NCBI RefSeq assembly: GCF_030376615.1
Contig: NZ_JARRAB010000026.1
Location: 1 to 42,236 of the forward strand
DNA length: 42,236 bases
Reading direction: 5' to 3'
From: Pseudomonas sp. sp1636
Lineage (GTDB): Bacteria > Pseudomonadota > Gammaproteobacteria > Pseudomonadales > Pseudomonadaceae
Each line of letters begins with the position of its first letter. Position 1 is the first letter of the stretch. Positions 16,449 to 26,900 of this stretch are shown here, piece after piece. The position numbers and the translations under genes are program-made. A model generated the notes under the pieces. That model worked only from the letters and a program-made list of their open reading frames with translations. It was not told where the DNA came from and did not search any database.

Positions 16449-18599
16449 ATGACAGATGAACACCCGGGAATGGGTGCTACTCCCGCCGTGGATAGCGGCC
16501 TTGCCTGCTTGGTCATGCTTGCACGTTTCCATAACGTTGCCGCCTCCCCCGAACAACTTACCCACGAGTACGCCGAAGACGGCCGTCTGTTTGGCCGTGC
16601 CGAAATGCTGTTGGCGGCCAAGAAGCTTGGTTTGAAGGCCAAGTCTGCACGCAGTTCTCTTTCCCGCCTGAGTCATACGCCCCTGCCGGCTATAGCCGCT
16701 GACAGCGATGGTCGCTTCTTTATCATCGCCCGCCTGGATGAGGGCAAAGCACTGATCCATGACCCGCAGGCACAGCGGCCTGAAGTACTGAGTTTCGACG
16801 AGTTGGAAGCGCGCTGGACAGGCGAGCTGATCCTGATCCGTTCAGAGTCCTCACTGACCGGTGACCTCGCGCGTTTCGATTTCAGCTGGTTTATCCCGGC
16901 CATTGTTAAGTACCGCAAGCTGCTGGGTGAAGTGCTGTTGGTGTCGTTCGTTCTGAATATTTTCGCATTGCTCACGCCGCTATTTTTCCAGGTGGTGATG
17001 GACAAGGTGCTGGTGCACCGTGGCCTGACCACCTTGGACGTGATCGCCATCGGCCTGCTCGGCATCATGATCTTCGAGACGCTGCTCAGTGGTTTGCGCA
17101 GTTATGTCTTTGCCCATACCGCCAGCCGCATAGATGTGGAACTGGGCTCCCGTTTGTTCCGCCATCTGGTGACCCTGCCGTTGGCTTATTTCCAGGCAAG
17201 GCGGGTCGGCGATTCGGTCGCGCGCGTGCGCGAATTGGAGAACATCCGCAGCTTCCTCACCGGCAACAGCATCACCCTGATTCTGGATGTGCTGTTCTCC
17301 GTGGTGTTTATTGCCGTGATGTTTATGTACAGCGGTTGGCTGACCTTGGTGGTGATTTTGTCGCTGCCGTTGTACTTCATCGTCTCTCTGCTGATCACGC
17401 CGGTGTTACGCGCTCGTCTGAACGAAAGCTTTACCCGTGGTGCGGAGAATCAGGCGTTTCTGGTAGAGACCATCAACGGCATCGACACCCTCAAGTCGAT
17501 GGCGGTGGAGCCGCAGATCAACCGCAAGTGGGACAACCAACTGGCGGGCTACGTGGCCGCCAGTTTCAAAACCCAAACCCTGTCGACCATCGCCAATGAA
17601 AGTGTTGGTTTCATCGGCAAGCTGGTGACCGTCACCACCCTCTGGCTGGGTGCGCGCTTGGTGGTTGAAGGCGACCTGAGCGTGGGCCAGTTGATCGCTT
17701 TCAACATGCTTGCAGGCCGGGTGTCGCAGCCGATCATGCGCCTGGCGCAGCTGTGGACCAATTTCCAGCAGACCGGCGTATCCGTACAGCGCTTGGGCGA
17801 CATCCTCAACACCCGTACCGAACTGTCCCAGGACTCACGCAGCGCGCTGCCACCCCTGCGTGGCGATGTTGAGTTTGACCAAGTGCAGTTCCGCTATCGC
17901 CCCGATGGCTCGGAAGTGCTGCGCGGTATCAGCCTGACCATCCAAGCGGGCGAAGTGATTGGCGTAGTCGGCCGTTCCGGTTCCGGCAAAAGCACACTGA
18001 CAAGACTGCTGCAGCGCCTCTACACCCCCGAACGCGGCCGCGTGCTGGTCGACGGCATGGATCTAGCATTGGCCGATGTTTCGTCCTTGCGTCGGCAGAT
18101 CGGCGTGGTACTGCAGGACAACATGCTATTTGCCCGTAGCATTCGCGAGAACATTGCCCTAGTTGACCCGGGCACCCCCATCGAAGCCGTGATGCAGGCC
18201 GCCAAAATGGCCGGCGCCCACGAATTCATCCTCGAGCTGCCGGAAGGCTACGACACCGTAGTCGGCGAACACGGTGCTTCACTTTCCGGGGGGCAACGTC
18301 AGCGCATCGCCATCGCCCGCGCACTGATCGGCAACCCACGCATCCTGATCTTTGACGAAGCCACCAGTGCCCTGGACTACGAGTCCGAACGCATCATCCA
18401 GCAGAACATGCAGGCCATCTGCAAAGGTCGCACGGTGATCATCATCGCGCACCGCCTGTCTGCCGTACGCGACGCCAACCGCATCCTGGTTATGGATCGC
18501 GGGCAGATCGTCGAGCAGGGCAACCACGCAGAACTGTTGGCCCATCAAGCGGGGCACTACTCACGCCTACATCGCCTGCAACAGGGCGGTGCAGCATGA
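16449..18599 (+). CDS. Type I secretion ABC transporter (HlyB/LapB type)
   Basis: A 716-residue inner-membrane exporter. Residues 1-130 form a C39-like domain. The catalytic cysteine of true C39 peptidases is Ser16 here (DSGLAC), so it should bind substrate without cutting, as in HlyB. The membrane domain spans about 155-430. The ATPase domain has Walker A GRSGSGKST (near 507), signature LSGGQRQR (near 611), Walker B ILIFDEATSALD (near 631) and the H-loop IIAHRLS. Start ATG 16449. It overlaps the adaptor gene by four bases (ATGA). It energises export of the RTX protein encoded downstream. No outer-membrane TolC is in the island; a host TolC would be needed, since the factor at 40.7 kb looks metal-efflux specific. 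Confidence 0.93.
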   Translation: MTDEHPGMGATPAVDSGLACLVMLARFHNVAASPEQLTHEYAEDGRLFGRAEMLLAAKKLGLKAKSARSSLSRLSHTPLPAIAADSDGRFFIIARLDEGKALIHDPQAQRPEVLSFDELEARWTGELILIRSESSLTGDLARFDFSWFIPAIVKYRKLLGEVLLVSFVLNIFALLTPLFFQVVMDKVLVHRGLTTLDVIAIGLLGIMIFETLLSGLRSYVFAHTASRIDVELGSRLFRHLVTLPLAYFQARRVGDSVARVRELENIRSFLTGNSITLILDVLFSVVFIAVMFMYSGWLTLVVILSLPLYFIVSLLITPVLRARLNESFTRGAENQAFLVETINGIDTLKSMAVEPQINRKWDNQLAGYVAASFKTQTLSTIANESVGFIGKLVTVTTLWLGARLVVEGDLSVGQLIAFNMLAGRVSQPIMRLAQLWTNFQQTGVSVQRLGDILNTRTELSQDSRSALPPLRGDVEFDQVQFRYRPDGSEVLRGISLTIQAGEVIGVVGRSGSGKSTLTRLLQRLYTPERGRVLVDGMDLALADVSSLRRQIGVVLQDNMLFARSIRENIALVDPGTPIEAVMQAAKMAGAHEFILELPEGYDTVVGEHGASLSGGQRQRIAIARALIGNPRILIFDEATSALDYESERIIQQNMQAICKGRTVIIIAHRLSAVRDANRILVMDRGQIVEQGNHAELLAHQAGHYSRLHRLQQGGAA

Positions 18600-20011
18600 G
18601 CGCCAAACGCGACTTGCTCAACCGTTACCGTCAGGCTTGGCGACATTCCTGGCAAAACCGCAAAGCCATGGATGCACCGGCACGGCTAAACCACGAGGTG
18701 CAATTTCTGCCGGCTGCCTTGGCCTTGCAGGAACAACCGGTGCATCCCGCGCCGCGCTATACCCAATGGATTATCATGGCCTTTGCCGCCCTGACCCTGC
18801 TGTGGGCCTGTGTGGGCGAAATCGATGTGGTGGCCACCGCCAGTGGCAAGATCGTGCCCAGCGGCAAAAGCAAAGTCATTCAGCCTAGTGAAGTGGCGGT
18901 GGTCAAAGCCATTCATGTGTACGACGGGCAACAAGTCAAAGTCGGTGACCTGCTGATTGAGCTGGACACCAGTCAGACCGGTGCCGATGTCGAGCGTCTG
19001 AACAGCGACCTGCTTGCGGCCCACGTCGACAGCGCCCGCGCCACCGCACTGCTTGAGGCGATTCAAACCAACGCAGCGCCCGCCAGCCTGGCGCAACTGA
19101 TTCCCCATGCCAGTGCCGAGCAGCAATTAGCGGCGCAACGTTGGCTGCAAGGGCAGTACTTAGAACTGCAAAGCACTCTGGAGCAAAGCGCGGCCGCTAT
19201 CGAACAGCGCAGCGCCGAGATCCAGGCTGCCCAAAGCACTGTTGCTTCACTTGAGCTAAGCCTGCCGATCACCCGTGAGCTGGCTGCTGATTACAAGCGC
19301 CTGCTCGAACGACAATTTGTCGCCAAACACGCCTACCTGGAGAAGGAACAGATTCGCCTCGACCAAGAGCGCGAACTGAGCATCCAACAATCACGGGTGC
19401 GCGAACTCGGCGCCGCTAAGAAGGCCGCGCAGAGCCAACAAAACAGTGTGATTGCCCAGACCCGCCGCGCCATGCTCGACCTGCAGCATGAGTCTCAACA
19501 ACGCGCCGCTGCACTCACCCAAGAACTAAAAAAGGCTCAGCAGCGTGACAGCCTGATGCGCTTGACCGCCCCGGTGGATGGCACCGTGCAGCAATTGGCC
19601 ATTCATACCAACGGCGGTGTAGTCACCGAAGCCCAGCCATTGATGGTCATCGTACCCAGTGATCAGCCAGTAGAAGTGGAAGCCATGTTGGAGAACAAGG
19701 ACATCGGCTTCGTGAGGCCAGGGCAAACCGTCGAGATCAAGGTCGAGACATTCAGCTTCACCAAGTACGGCGTAATCGATGGCGTCGTGCAAAGCATTTC
19801 CAACGATGCCATCGAAGATGAGCGCTTGGGGCTGGTGTACAGCGCACGGATACAGCTTAAGAAGAACACGATTCAGGTGGGTGAGAATTTGATTGCGCTA
19901 TCGCCTGGTATGGCGGTTAGGGCAGAGGTGAAGACGGACAAGCGGAAGGTGATTGACTACTTCTTAAGCCCACTGCAACAGCACACTGCGGAAAGCTTAA
20001 GCGAGCGCTGA
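18596..20011 (+). CDS. Type I secretion membrane fusion protein (HlyD family)
   Basis: A 471-residue periplasmic adaptor. A cytoplasmic N-terminal tail of about 55 residues is followed by one membrane segment (about 57-77) and a first lipoyl half beginning with VVATASGKIVPSGKSKVIQ. Long alpha-helical coiled-coil hairpins rich in Gln and Ala follow (about 125-310). The second lipoyl half (LTAPVDGTVQQL) and beta-barrel domain come next, with a C-terminal segment typical of HlyD/LapC. It starts inside the stop codon of the ATPase gene. It bridges the inner-membrane ATPase to a TolC-type channel for RTX export. Confidence 0.92.
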   Translation: MSAKRDLLNRYRQAWRHSWQNRKAMDAPARLNHEVQFLPAALALQEQPVHPAPRYTQWIIMAFAALTLLWACVGEIDVVATASGKIVPSGKSKVIQPSEVAVVKAIHVYDGQQVKVGDLLIELDTSQTGADVERLNSDLLAAHVDSARATALLEAIQTNAAPASLAQLIPHASAEQQLAAQRWLQGQYLELQSTLEQSAAAIEQRSAEIQAAQSTVASLELSLPITRELAADYKRLLERQFVAKHAYLEKEQIRLDQERELSIQQSRVRELGAAKKAAQSQQNSVIAQTRRAMLDLQHESQQRAAALTQELKKAQQRDSLMRLTAPVDGTVQQLAIHTNGGVVTEAQPLMVIVPSDQPVEVEAMLENKDIGFVRPGQTVEIKVETFSFTKYGVIDGVVQSISNDAIEDERLGLVYSARIQLKKNTIQVGENLIALSPGMAVRAEVKTDKRKVIDYFLSPLQQHTAESLSER

Positions 20012-20218
20012 ATATCAGCTTGAAGAATAAATCTATCCGCTTTTATTGTTTGTTTCCAATATGGTTACCTTGTTGTCGAGGCCGGTGGCAGTAAAGACTA
20101 TAAAGCGTAAGTCCGTAGATTTTTTCTAAAGTCCGCTCAAGGGGGTAAATTAAGATTAAAAGCCTTGTGTAAATGTTGGATTTTAAAGTGTTTGATATCA
20201 AAATTTTGAGGGCGGTTG
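20012..20218. other. AT-rich spacer before the RTX pair
   Basis: A 207-base non-coding stretch, much more A+T-rich than the flanking genes. It probably carries the promoter of the membrane-protein/RTX gene pair. A loose TTGTCG...GACTAT pair at 20073-20101 with 17-base spacing is possible but weak. Confidence 0.35.
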
Positions 20219-20947
20219 ATGATTCCTGTATTAGCAAATTTTGTGTTTTTCATTGCTACTCTTTTCTTTAAAGAGCTCAGTTTTATTTCATTGGTATTTT
20301 TTTTTACTTTTGTCGTAATTTTATGTCGAGAGTACTGGCGAATGCGTGCAAGCAATAGTTTTAACAATTCTTATGCAAGTCTTATTTATATTGTTTCAGC
20401 TGCTCCATTTTTGTATATGATTTTTACCCTGTTTTTTGAGATTTTCGCGCCGGATTTGTACGCGGAGTTCACGTTGTTCATGTCAGGTCTTTCTAGCGTA
20501 ATTGGGTATGTTGTGCCCGGCATGGGAAAGACAATTGATGGGCTGAATGAGTTGGGTGCAATTGCGCGAGCTGTCGATGTAAGTCACAAATACTCAGTTG
20601 TGTGCATGCTTGGGTTTATTGGTGCTTCATTATGCATTGTGCATGGTGTTTCCGTTAGTAAGAGGGAGCTTAATTGGGTAGATAGTCAACCAGTCGAGGC
20701 ATTTTCTCCTGACTTGAAGTACGTGATGTATTTTGGTTGTTTCGCGATGGTCGTGTGCGTATTTGTGCTTTCTAGTATAGATGCCTCTGAGATATGTGCG
20801 CGGGGTAAGTGCTGGACGGCTAGGTATTCTGACTTCCCCGTATTTTATTTGTTACCGCAGTTAATAATTCTTGTTGGTTTGTTCGTTGGGGCAACAATAA
20901 GGCGCGCTGTTAATTGGAAGTACAAACAAGGAAAAGTGGATGTCTGA
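20219..20947 (+). CDS. Unknown multi-pass membrane protein coupled to the RTX gene
   Basis: A 242-residue protein I do not recognise. It shows about six hydrophobic segments: two near residues 4-35, one near 55-75, then near 138-158, 180-200 and 218-235. They are joined by short charged loops, so it should sit in the inner membrane. The start ATG 20219 has GAGGG about 7 bases upstream; a TTG directly before it is in frame. Its last 8 bases overlap the start of the RTX gene (ATGTCTGA), which strongly implies coupled expression. Base composition is far more A+T-rich than the surroundings, pointing to recent acquisition. Possible roles are a private secretion or anchoring partner, or an immunity protein protecting against the RTX protein's hydrophobic N-terminus. 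These are inferences from position only. Confidence 0.75.
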   Translation: MIPVLANFVFFIATLFFKELSFISLVFFFTFVVILCREYWRMRASNSFNNSYASLIYIVSAAPFLYMIFTLFFEIFAPDLYAEFTLFMSGLSSVIGYVVPGMGKTIDGLNELGAIARAVDVSHKYSVVCMLGFIGASLCIVHGVSVSKRELNWVDSQPVEAFSPDLKYVMYFGCFAMVVCVFVLSSIDASEICARGKCWTARYSDFPVFYLLPQLIILVGLFVGATIRRAVNWKYKQGKVDV

Positions 20948-23900
20948 GTATAAGGTTTACTTGCTGCCGCCTGAGCCTACGCAAGAGCAAATTGAGGCGG
21001 AGAGCCTTGTAGGTGCGACGGTTGACGCTACTGTGGCTTTTGTAGAGGGATTTAATGGGTTTCTGTTAGATAAAGTTGATCATAATGGTCAGCTAAAAAT
21101 GTCAGAAGTTAGAGATTATATAAAACTTAATAGTGCCGGATTTGCGGCATATCTTGGTGATTTGAAGGGGGCGGCAAATGTTCTAGCCCCGATGAAGGTA
21201 GCTTCTCTAGGTGTCAACGGTTACAAGCTGATGAATGCTGCTCAGGACGGAAGTCCAGCTGCATTGCGGGAGTTCGGCAAAATTGCGACTGGCACGGTCG
21301 TATCTACTGTTGCTGCCGGAATAGCTGTTGGGATTGTTGCCGGCCTAGGGGCCCCTGTTTTAGTCGTTGCCGCCGCCGCTGGCCTTGCGGGAGCGGGCTT
21401 TGGCTACCTATCAGATGAAGGCTATGATCTTTTATTCGATGCACTATCCTCTGAAGATGAAGTGGTTTTCGAAAAAGATTTCCGTATTGTAGGGCCGGAT
21501 GGTGAACTGAGTTACTCGACGCCAGAGGGACAGGTTAGTTATTACCAGCGGCAAGATGGTTCATTCTTTGTAGTGGATGGAATTAAGCATGAGGCCCGCA
21601 TTGAAAATCGGGTTACTGCATATGTTGAAGCGTATATAAAAGAGGTTTTAGACAAGCCTTGGATCAGCTACTTAGTAGAAAATGGACGTCGATTTGCAAT
21701 TGTTCAAGATCCTGGGCGTGACATTACTATACGGAACAATTTAGACCATATTGAGGCCGAGTCTTTTGTTGTTTCTAAGGTTGATCTCTTCTCTGGCGAT
21801 ATGATCAACCTGAAGGGGGGCATTTATGAAGTTAGCTCCGGGGATACGCTTTACGATATTGCTCGGTCTAATGGTGTGTCGGTGAAGAGCCTGGTGCTGA
21901 GCAATACTTGGCTTGTTGATCTGGGTCGGGTTCACTTTCGTAACGACCGGCTATTGCTGAAAGAGGGTGTGTCATTAACAGCTGATACTCGTGATGCCCA
22001 TACGTTGATCGGCGATGGTAACGACAACTATCTAGCTGACTTCAATGGTGGCAGCGACCATATCGATGGTGGTGCCGGCGATGATGTGATGGAAGGCGGT
22101 GCTGGTGACGACACTTATGTGGTAGACACCCAGAATGATGAAGTCATCGAAAAGGCGGGTGAAGGTAAGGATCTGGTTAAAGCCAGTATTGACTACACTC
22201 TTGCTGATGAGATTGAAAACCTAGAACTTACTGGGTCTGATAATATAGCGGGCACAGGTAACGATTTAGATAACGAAATAAAAGGTAATGCCGGGAATAA
22301 CAATCTGCGAGGCGGTGGTGGAACTGACACTATTTATGGCGGAGCCGGTGATGATGAAATTATTGGCGGCGATGGGCTAGGCTATTTATATGGGGATGCT
22401 GGCAAAGATACCTTGCTTGGCGGTGAGCAATCCGACGCAATGTGGGGTGGGGCGGGTGATGACACACTGATAGGAGCCTCTGGTAATGATGTGTTACGAG
22501 GCGATCAAGGGGCCGACAAGCTATATGGTGGTTTTGGCCGCGATTTTTACTTTGCTGATGCTGAAGATTCTATTTTAGATGGCGATGGTAAGGGTGGTGT
22601 TTACCTAAATAACAAGCTTCTTTCCGGTGGTAAACGTAAAGAAGATGACCCCGAGAACGAATATAAAGGTGGCGGAAATACCTACCTATTGAATGGCACG
22701 ACTCTAGTCATTAACGGGGGGCTGACCATTAATGACTTTTCCAGTGGAAATCTCGGTATCAACCTAGAAACCGAGCCGGAGGAAGAAGAGGAAGAAGAGA
22801 CACCGGAAACCAATCAAGCAGAAACCCAAAGATCCCCCATTATTCTTGACCTCGATGGCGACGGTATCGAAACCCTGGCATTGGGTTCCAATTACTTTGA
22901 TCACGATGGCGATGGTTTGAGTGAGCGCTCAGGTTGGGTGAGTCCAGACGATGGCTTGCTAGTACATGATCGCAATGGCGATGGCCTGGTCAGTGATGGC
23001 AGCGAGCTATTCGGTAACAGTACCGTCCTGCATAACGGACAAAAGGCTGCCAACGGTTTTCAGGCGCTGGCTGAGTACGATGACAATGGTAATGGGCAAG
23101 TCGATGCGCAAGATGCCTCGTTCTCTAGCCTCAAGGTTTGGCGCGACCTCAACGGAAATGGTGTCAGTGACCAAGGTGAGTTGCAGGGGTTGGCAGATGC
23201 GGGCGTACGTTCTATTGCGACGGCTTACACCAACTCTGCTCGTGTCGACGCGAACGGTCATGCACATAAACAGCAAGGGACTATCGTCTTGGCAGACGGC
23301 ACTGCCTCGACTGCCGCTGATGTGTGGTTCAAAGTCGATGGTGCGCGGCGGGTAAACAGCGGCACCATAGAGCTCACGCCAGACGTAGTGTTTATGCCTA
23401 ACGCCAAAGGTTTTGGCCAGGTGCATGATCTACAACAGGCTATGGTGTTGGATGCAGGGCTAAAAGCGCTGGTTCAGCAGTTCATGGACACAACCGATGC
23501 AGCTGTGCGCAGCAATGTACTCGATGATTTGATTTATCGGTGGGCCGGGGCCGCGGATATCGATCCCTATAGTCGTGACCCCAAAAAGGTCTATGGACAT
23601 GTGATGGATGCCCGCCAGTTGGTGACGTTGGAGAAGCTTGTCGGCAGACCATACGAGGGCACTTGGTGCTGGGGGGAGCGCGATCCCAATCCGCACGGTC
23701 GCGCCGCGCCGATTCTTATCGCCGAATACCTAGAATTCAAGCGTTTTACCGAGGCGCAGATTCTGGCGCAAACCACCTATGCCGATGAGTTGGACATTAT
23801 CCGCTCACATTTCGGTTCGGATGCCCGAAGCATCGTGGTCGATTGGAATCAGTTGGAAAGCAAGCTCACTGCGCTTAATACTGCGGGGGAGCAGGATAGG

Positions 23901-26900
23901 TTGTCCGGTATCATCGCTGTGCTCAATGATCTGGGCGCGTACTCGCCGAGCTATCGTGCGGAAAAGGGGGCAGCATTCCAGGCGATTGTGGCTTCAAACG
24001 CGGATTTAGCACCCTTTTTCGACTTTTCCAGCCGAATCGGAACGGTGCTCAATGATCAGCTCCATGGTGTTGACAGCGGTACCATTTTCTATGGTTTGGG
24101 TGGCGCTGATCGGCTCTATGGCCAGCTAGGCGGTGACTCTTACCACTTCACCAGAGGACACGGCGCTGACACCATTCTCGATCAGGGTGGCTTTGACCAG
24201 GTGATATTCGGCGAGGGGATTGCTGTTGCTGACCTAGCTTTCGCGCGCGACCTCACCACAGTGTGGATCAAGGTCAAGAATATCGATGGCAGCGATGCCG
24301 GATCGATTCGGATCGATAACTTCTTCGATTTCGATGGCACAGTGACCTATGGGGCCATCGAAAAGATTAAGTTCGCCGATGGCAGCTCGCTCGATCAGCA
24401 GCAGATACTCAGCGCGCTTACGGCATCCTCGATCACCGTTGGCGACGACTTGATCATTGGTACTCCGGCTGGTGACAGTATTGATGGTTTGGCCGGCAAC
24501 GATAAGATCATCGGCTTGAAAGGTAATGATCAACTAAAAGGCAATGCGGGCAACGACGAGTTGCTGGGCGATGACGGCGATGATCGTCTCGATGGCGGGA
24601 CGGGCAACGACACCTTGGTTGGCGGTCGCGGCAGCGACACCTACCTATTCAGTGCCGGTCATGGCAACGATGTGATCAACAACTACGCGGAGACAACCGG
24701 TAAGGTCGACCGTATCCAGTTCGATGCAAGCATTGATAAGAGTGCGGTCAGCCTCAAGCGTAACGGTGATGATCTACTGATTCGCACCTCGCCCAGCGAC
24801 AGCATTCGCGTCGTAGCTTATTTCCAGGGCGAGGCGGCGGGAGGGCATGCGATCGAGGAAATCAGTTTCCACGATGGCTCCGTTTGGAACATCGCGATGG
24901 TCAAGCATGCGGTGACCGTCGCCACTTCCGGCGATGATGTGCTCCAAGGCTATGCCGGTGACGATCAGCTTGCCGGTTTGGGGGGCAACGATACCTTGAA
25001 CGGCAATGCCGGTAACGACCAACTGTCTGGTGGTGAAGGCAACGATGTGCTCAATGGTGGTCTTGGTAATGACCAACTGTTTGGCGATGCCGGCGATGAC
25101 GTGCTGCGCGGTGGCGAAGGCGATGATCATCTAGAGGGTGGCGCCGGTATTGATCAGCTGTATGGCGGCATTGGCGACGATACCCTGCTCGGTGGTGAAG
25201 GTAATGACAACCTGATAGGGGAATCCGGGCGCGATACGTTGCGTGGCGGTGACGGCAATGACAGCCTATCCGGCGGAGTCGGCGACGACTTCCTGACTGG
25301 TGGCAAGGGTGATGATCAGCTCGATGGCGGCACTGGCACCAACAGTTATCTGTTCGCCAAAGGTGATGGCCGCGATGTTATTCGCGATTCTTACGAGGGT
25401 GTCGTCACCATCTATGTGGCGGATCTGTCGCTGGAGAAACTGGTGTTTCGACGTGACGGCAGCAGCCTGCAGATCACCTTCCTCGACAGCCCCGAAGATC
25501 GGCTGACGCTTAGTGCGTTTTTCCGTCTAGAGCTGCCCTTGTCGGGGCTGCGGTTGGGCCATGGCAACGGCGTACAAGTCATCACGCCCGAGCAATTGCA
25601 GTTGCTGACGTTGGACGGTACCGAACTCAATGACCTGATCTGGGCCTATTCCAGTGATGATGTAATCAAGGCGCTTGGTGGCGATGACATCGTGTTCGCT
25701 GGTGCGGGTAATGATCATATCGAAGGTGGCTTCGGCAATGATCAGCTCAATGGCGAAGCCGGCGACGATATTCTCGATGGCGGAGCAGGTGCTGACCAAC
25801 TGCGTGGCGGTGCCGGCAATGACACCTACACCGTAACCGTCGGCTGGGGGCAAGATCATATTTACGATGCCTCCGGCGTCGATGTGTTGGCGTTCCGAGA
25901 TGTTCAGGCCAGTGACCTATTACTGCGGCGCGCCGGCAGCGACCTGCTTATCAAACACCGCGTGACCGGTGACCAGTTGATCATCAGTGGCCAATACCAA
26001 GATGTGCTGGGCAGTGCTGGTATTTCGCCTATCGAGCGCTTCGAGTTCGACGGCGGGCAGGTATGGGACTTCGCTGCTATCCAGCGAATGGCCATGGCGG
26101 GTACTGACGAAGCCGATGAGATCTACGGTTTTGTCGACGACGATGTAATTGATGCCGGTGCGGGCGATGATCACCTGCAAAGCAGCGCAGGCAATGACAG
26201 CCTCACAGGGGGAAGTGGCAATGACCGCTTAGAAGGTGGCGCGGGCGACGATACCTATCTGTTTGGCAGTGGCTCGGGTTTAGACGAGGTTGTCGATAGT
26301 TCAGGCAGCGATACTCTGCGCTTTATCGATGCCAACCCAGCCGATGTGGTGTTGCGTCGCGACAGCTTTGATCTGCACATCCGCCGCATTGCGACGGGTG
26401 ACGAGATTCGTATCAAGGATCAGTTCTCCTATCAGGCGGGCGCACACGGCAAGACACCAATTGAGGCAATACTCTTCGCCGATGGTACGTCTTGGGATAT
26501 TGATCAGATCAAGCAAATGGCCTTGGCTGGTACCGATTCTGCCGATGAAATTTTCGGCCACCCCGATGATGACCTTATTCATGCGGGTGCGGGTGACGAC
26601 ATCGTTCATGGTCAGGAAGGCAGCGATGAGATCCACGCTGGCGAGGGCAATGACACCCTCAACGGAGGCGATGGCGACGATACGCTGCACGGTGATGCCG
26701 GCGATGACCTGCTCAACGGTGAATGGGGTGATGACCATCTTCACGGTGGGGAAGGTAACGACACTCTAAACGGGGGCGGGGGCAACGATCATCTCTATGG
26801 TGATGCCGGTGATGACCAGCTTTACGGCGATGGTGTGCTCGATGGCGGCTCCGGGAATGACTACCTGGAGGGCAGTGGCCTGCTGATGGGAGGCGAGGGT

